Source: Tulasnella sp. 424
Taxonomy: Eukaryota > Basidiomycota > Agaricomycetes > Cantharellales > Tulasnellaceae
Assembly (NCBI GenBank): GCA_019633425.1
Contig: WSUB01000019.1
Span: 124,001 to 188,000 of the forward strand
DNA length: 64,000 bases
Direction of reading: 5' to 3'
Position numbers and translations under genes: made by a program. Position 1 is the stretch's first letter; the number at the start of each line of letters is the position of its first letter. Shown one piece after another: positions 55,553-64,000 of this stretch. The notes beneath the pieces were generated by a model, which was not told the origin of the DNA, made no database searches, and saw nothing but the letters and a program-made list of their open reading frames with translations.

Positions 55553-57238
55553 CTAAGCAAAATATAAAACAGCCCACTTCCTATCCTTCGTCAAACACAC
55601 TACCCTCCCGGACTGCTCGTCCACCATCCACCTACCCGCACCAGATTCAAACGGAGCCACAAACTTGGTTTTCACCGCCCTCGCTGGCGTCCCCACCAGC
55701 TTGTCCTGCTCATCCCCCGCGCCGGAGAACCACCGTAACGCGCGCAATCGACTGTGTTGAGGAAAGGTCGCGAATATTGCGGCGTTGGTGTTGAGGGAGC
55801 TTCGGATGGTGTGCGAGCTGCCGAGGCACATGAATTCGAGACCCGTCATCGGCCGGAGCGAAACGGATGAGACTTGAGGTTCCTGGAGGTCAGCTGGTAG
55901 TTTGGACAAGTTGTCGGTGTCGTCGGCGGTGGGTGCTAGGGCGATCCGAAAGTTGAACAAGGTCTCGCCGTTGTGCAGAGCGAACATCGCTGCGGTCTTC
56001 TTGCGCCCGTATACGAGTCGAGAAACGCTTAGCTGGAGTAATCGATGCGGCGGAGGGTACTCGAACACCCAGGTTGGGGATGAGCGAGGTAAAGTGGGAG
56101 GAACGATGGGAGATGGTTTCCATGGGTGTATTGCAGGAGCGTAGAGCTCGACTCGTGAATGGGAGACGGTTATGATTCGGAGGTCCGGGAGGAGACTGAC
56201 GTTTTCCAGAGGCTGAGATTAAAACCGTCAGTATGTTATTCATAAAAGAGAACGAGTGGTATGTACCTCGCAACCCACTTGGGGAAGGAGAATGAAGTCG
56301 GCAACCGAGCCCTCCTGCTGTCCACGCCAGCGGTGAACAGTCAGAATGGGAGAGTAGGACTGCCCATAGGATAACCTCAGCAGCCAGTCTCCGCTAAGGG
56401 AAAGAGGCTGCTGGACGGGCGTGCGACGATAGACAGGGAAAATACGCATAACATTTGCAGAGAGCGTGCCGTTCGCGGGGTCTGACTTCACCCTCCAAAC
56501 TGACATGACACGAGGTTCACGGGAAGCCACAAAGAATTGATCTACCATGAAAACGGAGTGAGTACATGTAATATTGTCGGGGAAGCGCGGAGAACCCCAC
56601 ACCTTGATTCGCGAACTCGAGAGCCAAGTCGAATTCGAGTGGGCTGGCGGTTTGATCCACGGTAAAGGTCATGGCCCAGACGTCCCGGTCTCCAAGGGGG
56701 CACTCCACGAGGGTTCTGGGAGCGATATCCTGCGTTTCAAAGTCATAGTAAAACACCCGCCCGGATTTATCCATGGTGGTCGAGAGGAACCAACGGCCAC
56801 CCGGCAAGAGCGCCGTTCGGTTACCATGCGCCCCCTCGAAATAAGCAACCCGCTGAGGCGTGGGTCGAGTACTGCTCCAATTACGCTCGAAACGAACCAT
56901 TCGTGTGACGAGCTTTTCGAGCTCCTCGGCCGAGCGGGATGCTTGGGGAATATTTTCCAGTTGGCTTCGCCATTCCTCCGCGTCTTGCGAGATCCACCGG
57001 AATGCGTCGAGCCAAACTGCTAGAGATTTTGAAATGGAGTAAAAACGACGGCAGGTCTGGTGAAAGGTGAAGGTGAAAGGCGATGGTAGAACGTGAGTCA
57101 CAACAAACGAAGTTCCGTCGGACTTTAAAATAGGCTCACGAGTCGCAGTGCGATGATGGACGGAAAGTCTAAGCTTGTAAAGATCTCGACGAGCACGTCG
57201 TCTGGAATGTCGTCCATGGAGAGCGAGTGGTAGTTCAT
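55553..57238 (-). CDS. F-box protein, copy 2
   Basis: Paralogue of 37593-39281, nearly identical along its length. The start at 57236-57238 gives the same MNYHSLSMDDIPDDVLVEIF F-box. After the first intron it reads TCRRFYSISKSLAVWLDAFR, then GGRWFLSTTMDKSGRVFYYD and GDWLLRLSYGQSYSPILTVH, ending RKWAVLYFA. Reading straight through after FANQ gives a premature end, but the intron (GTGTGG...GGTAG) restores FANQDQFFVASREP exactly as in copy 1, so the one-base length difference is intronic. Substitutions in exons are few and conservative. Probably functional; it lies upstream of NLR2 in the same orientation as in unit 1. Confidence 0.8.
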
Positions 57239-57479
57239 AGTTGGGATTGATGGTAAAAGCTCCTGATTATTTTCGAAATTTATGGGCCGCTGAGATTGTC
57301 GTAGATTACGTGGGCAGAGAGAGAGGGATGTGGGGCAGGGGATCGTCGTGATGTGCGGAAATTCAATCTCCCAAGCGGTTTTTATTTATACCACGAGAAT
57401 TCCAGCGTGGACCTTGGCCCGCAGTTCTTATTTCTCCTTGGGTGGCCTCTGTGTAGCACGTTGAGACACGGCTTGGCTT

Positions 57480-57960
57480 GCTCTTGAGGGGCTCCACTCT
57501 CGATGAGGCCCTCACCCACGAGTGCTCTGCTTCTACCGTCGTCGGCGTTCCGCGTTGATAATACCGAGCCCGTCGCAGAAGGCTACGAGGTGTGCGTGGG
57601 TGTCGCCGTTTAATCTCCTCTAGAGGCGGGACCAAGCAACCTCAGTCCCATGCACTGCTGATGTCTTGCGAATAGTCGCCGAGCGGAGGTTACCGTTGGT
57701 CACGGGCCGGTGCAATAGGGGCTCGGCGTGGGACAAGCAAGGCACAAGTGCCTTGAGCTTCACCCAAGACTCCAAGACCGGTGGTCATCAGCACCATCAC
57801 CTCAAGGCGCGCACGAGGATCCTGCAATCTTATGTCGCAATGTCCATCTGGTCTCAGCACTGGGCAAATCCACAGCAACTTGCCACTCGTGTTTGACTTT
57901 GAGAGCGTGATTCCCTCGCCGATCCCCAGCCCAGTCTCTGCCACCACTTCCAAATAGAAG
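57480..57960 (-). pseudogene. Relic of an unidentified gene, unit 3
   Basis: Copy of the relic at 39540-39965. The minus strand reads VKHEWQVAVDLPSAETRWTL and further downstream RRLNGDTHAHLVAF, with TAG codons interrupting the frame that is open in unit 1. It lies directly downstream of the intact NOP13 gene. Confidence 0.4.
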
Positions 57961-57995
57961 ATCAAACACGCACAGATCCTAATTAACCGAACCCT

Positions 57996-59650
57996 CTAAC
58001 CAAAAACAACCTTCTTGCCTTGGCTCGGCACAATCGCCACACTTTCCCTCTTCGCCATCGCCAATGCAGATCCAGGCTTCGGCCGACTCTTCCTCTCAGC
58101 TGGCTTTGCGGTGGGTGCAGCGGTGACGACTGGGATCCCTTCCGCCAACGTACGCTCCTTCTCCTTAGCCCGATCTTCTTCTCTCTCCTGTCGTGCCTGA
58201 GCACGTTGCGCTCTCGGAGGCCTCATGTCTTTTCGTTTAGTCGATTTCTTGCCATTCTTCGAAGGCATGCCTTTGAAGCCGAACACGTATTGACCAGGGT
58301 TTTCGGTATCCTCGACGTACCCTCCCCTACGGATCGCATCTGCTGAAGCAAACTCTAGTTTGAGTTCACGGTTGAGGAAGTAGTGGTTAGGTAAGCGGAG
58401 GAGTGCCGCGGTGGCATGCGCTGCCGATTCAAAGTCGAGAAATGCCCAACTGACAGCAAGAAGGTAAGCGTCGGGTCTGCGTGAATAAGGCGAGAGTAAG
58501 AGGAATAAAAACACACCCCTTGCATTCTCCTGTATCCTCGAAAGTCCCTAGTCTGATGGCACGCAATCCAAGAGCTTCCTTTGACGAGAGCATAGGCTTC
58601 AGTGGCGAAGGTTTGACCACCTCATGTTCTCCCCCTGCATTCGCCAATTTTGGTTCCTCATCCTCGGAGCTCGAGTCAGACCCCTCGTCTTCTTGAGGTT
58701 CGAAAGTTAAGATCTCTGGCTCCTTCTGCTTCCTCCTTTCCTTTTTCGCCACCTTGTCCTTAGGCTCTTCGTCATCCGATTCGGAACCACTCGACGATGC
58801 ATCTTGGTCATCTTGCTTCGTCTTCTTTAACTTCTTCTCTTTATCTTTTCCCTTCTTCCCTTTGATAACGATGTGCGACTCAAGATGTTCCCGCAGATAT
58901 TCGCTGGTAGCTCCAAATGGCAGGTTGCCGACGAATAGCACGGGGCATGGGGGTTGCTTTTGTTTCGCCAATATTGATTTGGAAGTCTTGGTCATGATGA
59001 AGGGTTTACTGGTAGTTGGATCTCGTAGCGCAGCGACTGAATGAGAGCCTTGCCAATTTGAATCTATCCAACGACGAAGTGAGTTCAGGGTCAACCGGGT
59101 GTTGCGGTAAGACCCACCATCCTTGATTAACAGTTTCCGCCCATGCAGAGGCCTCTCAGAATGAGCAATTGCAGTGTCCTTCGCATCCGAAGTCGCAAAG
59201 TCCACATAAGCAAAACTACGAGTGGAGCGTCGTGCTCGTCAGCCACCTTGGGACAACGGCGGCGGAGGGTTAGCAAGGACTCTACCCTTTATTCGGACCA
59301 TTCTCCCCACCCTCCTTCCTTGGCATTTTAATCCTCGTAATCTCTCCCTCCACCTCTTTGAAGAACGTTCGTAGATCATCCGGTGTCGTCTTGAACGCAA
59401 GGTTCCCAACCCAAACGCTGTGTAAGCGAGCGGGCACGTTCTTCGAGTGTGAGTTACCGGTAGCCCCTTCTTCAGCTTTTCCCTCTTCCTTGCCAGTCTT
59501 TAGTTTGGTTTTTGCGGGTGAGTCCTCTTGATCGCTCGTGTTTTCCTGGTCGTCTCGTTTCCGCTTCTTGAGCTTTCGTCGTTGGGCATGGGACATGGCA
59601 GGTGCCTCCTCTAGCTGTATTTCGGTTTCTAGGTCTTCTTTTCTACCCAT
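57996..59650 (-). CDS. Nucleolar RRM protein, Nop13-like (functional copy)
   Basis: Two-RRM nucleolar RNA-binding protein resembling yeast Nop13. The ATG at 59648-59650 starts MGRKEDLETEIQLEEAP, followed by a Lys/Glu-rich leader. RRM1 has RNP2 SVWVGNLAFKTTPDDLRTFF and, across an intron, RNP1 GFAYVDFATSDAKDTAIAHS. RRM2 has RNP2 VLFVGNLPFGATSEYLREHL, a long acidic insertion (about 100 residues with SSSGSESDDEEPKDK), then RAIRLGTFEDTGECKGWAFL with DFESAAHATAALLRLPNHYF. The basic C-terminus contains QYVFGFKGMPSKNGKKSTKR and ends GKKVVFG. Intron boundaries fit. It is the only intact one of three copies; the others are at 40262-41300 and 44552-45709. The split of RRM2 by an acidic insertion is a notable feature. 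Confidence 0.85.
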
Positions 59651-59954
59651 CGTTGAGGCCGGAGTTTGGCAGAGTACGTAGTGAGAAGGGATTAGAGGAG
59701 AGGAAGAATTTACAAGTCACATGACGTCGGCGGTGGATTCTCGGCGATAACGAGCTGTGGCTCCGCGCGGATGTATCTCTCTAGAGTTCTAGACAACCGC
59801 CAGCGTATGCTTCGTTGTTGATATGGTCTCAGTGGGGTAAGAAGACAAGTTTGCGACACCCCTGCGGTAATATGTTGACACTACGTTTATTGTCTGCACG
59901 CAGTTCAATTGTTTAGAGATGTCACATCGAGAAAGCCTTTGGATCGCTGCCTTG
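59651..59954. other. Intergenic between NOP13-like and 2OG oxygenase genes
   Basis: 304 bp with the NOP13 promoter and the oxygenase 3' flank. The part next to NOP13 is also present in unit 2 (about 45,710-45,800). No gene seen. Confidence 0.45.
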
Positions 59955-61387
59955 TTAGCTCTCCTTTCTTCCAGAGTACGTAGCAGCCAATCGACTCTCC
60001 AGCCACTGTCTCGCGGTTAATGGCACATTGGGATCGACTCCAAACCGAGCCTTCAATCTAGCATTGACGTCGTCTCCATCTTCAGTCAACCGTTCCAATA
60101 GGACATCGTCGTCAGGGTGCCTGCTCAAAATAATCCCGAATTAGCTTCGTTCACGACTTTAGGGCCAACGTACAAAAAATAGGCAATCGAAAATCTGTCC
60201 GCTGCCTCTTCTCGGGTTCGCGGCAACGATACGCGATGTACTGTGGATGGAAACCTTCCTCCTGTCCAGAACTCCATGAGGTCCCCGATGTTAACGAGCA
60301 CGGAGTCGGATTTCGAAACAGGAGCGTCCAGCCATTGGGGCTGCGAGTCCAGGGGAACTGGCGTGAAAGCTGACGGTGCTAGAGCAGTTGAAGGAAGGAG
60401 AATCTGGAGACCTCCCACATCTTTCTGAGATAGGGACCCGGTAAGATCACGAGCTGACAGCCTGGATTATCCTCATTACCTGAAAGAGAAGAGTCAAAGA
60501 GCCTGTATATTGATCTCCAGTTAGTTCACAGCTACACCGTATTATTTTGATCCGAAAAGTATTATCGAACCGTAGTCGCTATGAGCTCCGGCCCGAATAT
60601 CATGCTGTTGATCGATGTTGGGCTCCCGGAGGTCGGTTTCAGGGTAATAGAGGAGGCGTAGAATGGATCCCTGAGGTCGGTCGAGTGAATGCTTGGATGT
60701 AAAAAAGTCCTTCGGGAGCTGCAGGGCTGACGGGGATTAGTACGGGACCCTTCGCTTCAGAAGAGTAACTCGACCTTTAGTGTAAGTGCGAAAGCCTCCA
60801 ATAATTTCATACAAAGGTCGTGACATGACTTCATAAACTCGCCAATAAGTTCCTCGTCCGCTTTGAGTATCGGCGGAAGAGGCTGCTTTGCTCCATCTGA
60901 TGCCGTGAATGGCTTCATATTGAAGGCCCTGCATTGTTTTGAGAGAATGATGGATCATTAAGATATCCTTCATCATGTTAAAGAACACCTACTCACTCCT
61001 TAATATCTCCTTGAGGATTCCCTTGCGCATCAAGGCTGGACGACGATTCGCATGTTTAGATTTATTGGATCTACCCAGTTAGCCACTACTGTACCTCTCT
61101 TGCCGCACCTGAACCCATCCTACATTCCCAACCGTAATTCCGACCTGATAGAAATGACGTGTTAGTATAGTTCAACCTCAGAATTTCACCTCTTCGCTTG
61201 CCTTTGCTTTCTCCTCTTGAGTCTCTTCTTTAAAGAAACGCCTGCTGGTCTCGAACATATGGTCAACCTGCTGCGGAGTCGGAACCGGGGGCGATTGTAG
61301 AAAAAGAAATCCTAAGGACGCTATAGCATCCGATATCTGCTGGAACTCAGAGTCGATAGAGATGGAAGGTATCTCAGGGTGGTCCAT
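59955..61387 (-). CDS. 2-oxoglutarate/Fe(II) oxygenase, isopenicillin-N-synthase-like
   Basis: Soluble non-heme iron dioxygenase with a DIOX_N domain and a 2OG-FeII core. The ATG at 61385-61387 starts MDHPEIPSISIDSEFQQISD, then AIASLGFLFLQSPPVPTPQQ and RRFFKEETQEEKAKASEEV. Later exons give NVGWVQVRQER, GDIKE, KHSLDRPQGSILRLLYYPET and the iron ligands AGAHSDYGS (HxD). They continue with QLPKDFF, DSVLVNIGDLMEFWTGGRFP and the distal histidine STVHRVSLPRT, with the 2OG-binding Arg in ADRFSIAYF. A phase-2 intron leads to HPDDDVLLERLTEDGDDVNA and the end AATYSGRKES. The gene is complete. Such genes act in secondary metabolism or detoxification; the substrate is unknown. It is divergent from the TPA1-like gene across 94 bp. 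Confidence 0.85.
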
Positions 61388-61481
61388 GCTTAATTGGTTG
61401 TCGAGTGCAACCTCCAGAGATTAGGTGACTTTACAGAAGGCCCGCTCTGCGGCGATCTCACGATGTAATTTGTTCCCGACG
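61388..61481. promoter_or_regulatory. 94-bp bidirectional promoter between two 2OG oxygenase genes
   Basis: The start codons of two divergent iron/2OG-dependent oxygenases are only 94 bp apart, so they may be co-regulated. Inferred from arrangement only. Confidence 0.5.
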
Positions 61482-63479
61482 ATGCCGACGATGACCCAGA
61501 CCAAAACCCGCCCGCGATCTCCTTCTCCAGCTTCACCCATCAAGCGCCTCAGGACAGACGCATCTGAGCCAGTCACCTCTCGGTTTGCGTCTGGCCTACT
61601 TGATGAGTGTCATGCTCAACGCCTCCACACGGAATACGCCCAATCTGAACCATACAAGCATATTGTCATCGAGCAACTCTTCGACGATGCCTTGCTTCGA
61701 GGGGTGAAGGATGAAATCTTAGGCAACATTCAATTCACAGAAAAAGAGACAGACATCTACAAGGTACATGATAGATATTACTTTGCTGTGAGGGTCGCTT
61801 TTGAATATTTGACATTCCCCAGGTCAACCAAACGGGAGATTTGGCTTCGCTGTCCTACTTGACAACCGAGCAGCTCGCCCTATTCCCATCTCTGAGCATC
61901 TTGCGAGATGCTTTGTATGGTGCCGAGTTCCGACAATTTCTCCGAACTGTGACCGGGTGTGGCCCGCTTTCGGGTTCTAAGCAGGACATGAGCATTAACA
62001 GCTATAAGAAGGGGTGTCATCTTCTCAATCACGACGACGTGATCGGCACGAGGTCAGACCCTTTACCGATCGAGATTCATAACCGTCTAACTTCTGATAT
62101 ACCTTGGTTTGCATCAGGCGAGTGAGCTACATTTTGTATCTCCCTCTGCCACTTTCAGAGCCATGGAAGCCATCATTCGGCGGGGCACTTGAACTATACC
62201 CAACCGTCCCGAACTCCCAAGGAATCCTTGAACCCCTTCCAACTCCAAGCAAGGTCGTCCCACCATCATGGAATCAATTTATCTTTTTTGAGGTTCAACC
62301 AGGACGGAGTTTCCATTCCGTAGAGGAGGTAGTCGTGGAACCGGGGGTGGATGATCGACAACGGCTGTCCATCAGCGGGTGGTTCCATAAGCCTCAAGAA
62401 GGAGAAGAAGGCTGGGAACCTGAGGATCCGATGCGAGACAAGAGCTCGCTGGAACAGCTAGTAGGTCTTTTCAAGAACAGAAGGACCTTTTCTAACTGTC
62501 TCTCCCAGTCGACCTCCACGACACCTCTTACAACGTATCCATTGTCCACGCAGAATTCTCATGAGGCTCTGACTCAAACTGAGCTATCCTTTTTGTCTGA
62601 CTTTATCGACCCAGTCTACCTATCTCCTTCCAACCTTAAAATGCTCGCCGATCGGTTCGCCTCCGAGTCTAGCCTCGAGTTGCATGCATTCCTTCGGAAA
62701 GACTACGCTGGGCGATTAGAGACCGAGCTTCGGACTCTAGATATCGCTGAAGGATTTTCCGATCAGCAGCGTCAGGGTGCAATTCCTTCTCATTCAAGTG
62801 GAGTGGGAAGCGGTAGTGGTTGGACTCTTCGAGGACCTCCACACAAACTCCGTTATTGCGTACTGGACCCTCTATCCACCAGCACAACCTCGGGCGCGTC
62901 GATTATCCGTGAGTTGGAAGCCAAACTCTTCCCATCAGCTGAGTTCCGTTCGTGGCTACGGATTCTCAGCTCCCTGATTCCGACTGCCTATGGCGGTATT
63001 GAGGCGCGAAGATTCAGGCCTGGACTGGATTATACCTTAGCTCGGAGTGAGGCGGAAGATTCCAGGTTAGACGTAGTGCTGGGACTCACCCCGCCTCATG
63101 ATGGCTGGGAAAGTGGCGTCTGGGGAGGGTGGGACGTAAGTCTTCCTTTCCCTTTCCCTCTAGATTATGAGACCAAACTGACTCGCATTGCTTCGAATCC
63201 CCGCGAATGCAGTGCTATATGGCCCCACATGAGGGTGAAGAAGATCCTGCCGTGTATCGCTCTGGAAGTGGGGGCAAGAAGGGTGCCGACAACGAAGAGG
63301 ACGGGACGCTTCTCGTTTCTCAACCAGGCTTCAACCGTCTTCTTGTAGTACTACGAGATGCCGGGGTCCTTAGTTTCGTCAAATACGTGTCAGCGGAAGC
63401 AAAAGGCTGTAGATGGGATATTTGCGGGGAATGGGCTGTAGAGGATGCTGAGCCCGACGTATCGGTCACTGGAGAGTAG
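61482..63479 (+). CDS. TPA1/Ofd1/OGFOD1-type prolyl hydroxylase
   Basis: 2OG-Fe(II) dioxygenase that in yeast and animals hydroxylates a proline of ribosomal protein Rps23 and, in fission yeast, controls SREBP turnover under low oxygen. The start at 61482 gives MPTMTQTKTRPRSPSPASPI, a nuclear-looking basic leader. Catalytic domain: YAQSEPYKHIVIEQLFDDAL, GDLASLSYLTTEQLALFPSL, INSYKKGCHLLNHDDVIGTR (HxD ligands), VSYILYLPLPL, WKPSFGGALELYPT, and the distal ligand region FFEVQPGRSFHSVEEVV followed by RLSISGWFH. The second, catalytically inactive barrel has LTQTELSFLSDFIDPVYLSP and FLRKDYAGRLETELRTLD. It ends with FNRLLVVLRDAGVLSFVKYV and a short acidic tail. About five introns. Length and two-barrel order match Tpa1. 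Confidence 0.88.
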
Positions 63480-63707
63480 TGAAACGTCGCAGGAGTCGTA
63501 TTTTGAACGTACGGTCATGTAAAAATATCCAATACACCCCTCTCGTAACCTGATATACGGCGGGACACTCGACGTCGAAACAATACGCGCAGGTATCTGT
63601 TTGAGAGGTAGCAATGAACACCTTGATATACAACAGGCGGAGAAAGCTAATCACAGCGAAACAAAGCAAAATTCAATAATTTACAAGTCAAATACCTCGG
63701 TAGAACG

Positions 63708-64000
63708 TCAATTGTCCAAATCATCAAGGATAATGGGGTCCAAAATGGAGCCTCTCACACTGGACCCGGTACTGCTCCTCCTCGAAGGTCCTCGGAGCTT
63801 CGTCTCAGCACCGTCCAGAGCCTCCAATCCGTTGAGGGGTAGAAGAGGAGATCTTTGGCCAGAATTTCGGGAAGGTGGGTTTGAATCAGTAACACTTATC
63901 GGAAGCAGTCAGACGTCATCAATCGGAGTAATCGTGAGTTGGTCAACGAACCTGTGCAGACTGGAGGATTGCGGCTGTCCAGGGAAGGGGACAACAGCAG
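63708..64000 (-). CDS. 3' end of an unidentified gene (continues beyond window)
   Basis: The minus-strand frame ends RSSTGSSVRGSILDPIILDD followed by LDN and a stop at 63708-63710. Upstream it reads RNSGQRSPLLPLNGLEALDG. A GTTCGT donor near 63,950 suggests an intron. The sequence is Ser/Arg-rich and acidic at the end. Not enough is present to name a family. Confidence 0.5.

Overview
The window is nuclear DNA of a filamentous basidiomycete, almost certainly an Agaricomycete. Genes are split by many 45-70 bp GT-AG introns and are densely packed on both strands. They include Sec18, Vps17, Rcl1, Ssf1, Pmt2 and the large NACHT-WD40 receptors typical of mushroom-forming fungi. I cannot place the genus from sequence alone. 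All multi-exon coordinates run from start codon to stop codon including introns. They were read by eye from splice signals and family motifs.

Left part (1-28,900), ordinary single-copy housekeeping genes. There are two microsomal glutathione transferases (MAPEG), the first cut by the window edge. Next come a GH5 steryl-glucosidase/glucocerebrosidase with a C-terminal CaaX box, RCL1, an AIR-type zinc-knuckle protein, a STIMATE/YPL162C membrane protein, SEC18/NSF, an intron-containing tRNA-Glu(CTC), SSF1/Peter Pan, and the protein O-mannosyltransferase PMT2. These are followed by a WD40 protein, a disordered protein I do not recognise, and the retromer subunit VPS17.

Middle and right part (about 27,900-59,650), a three-unit tandem segmental duplication. 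The ancestral block reads VPS17 - calcineurin-like phosphoesterase - NLR (helical N-terminus, NACHT, WD40) - F-box protein - small relic - NOP13-like RRM protein. Unit 1 (about 27,930-41,300) has intact VPS17, phosphoesterase 1, NLR1 and F-box 1, with a decayed NOP13. Unit 2 (about 41,300-45,800) has truncated VPS17, a nearly intact phosphoesterase 2 and decayed NOP13, and has lost the NLR and F-box genes. Unit 3 (about 45,800-59,650) has truncated VPS17, a dead phosphoesterase, intact NLR2 and F-box 2, and the intact NOP13. Single-copy flanking genes thus stayed functional only once, whereas NLR and F-box genes survive twice and the phosphoesterase once or twice.

Comparing the units exposes three small mobile elements as unit-specific insertions with target-site duplications: a hAT-type MITE (31,154-31,562, 8-bp TSD), a solo LTR (39,966-40,178, 5-bp TSD) and a tRNA-derived SINE (46,332-46,648, 13-bp TSD).

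The two NLRs have the same architecture, with two helical N-terminal segments, a NACHT ATPase and near-identical 43-residue WD repeats, but different repeat numbers (11 versus 17). This is the signature of the HET-D/HET-E class of fungal recognition receptors. Right edge (59,950-64,000): an isopenicillin-N-synthase-like 2OG oxygenase divergent from a TPA1/Ofd1 prolyl hydroxylase over a 94-bp promoter, then the 3' end of an unidentified gene.
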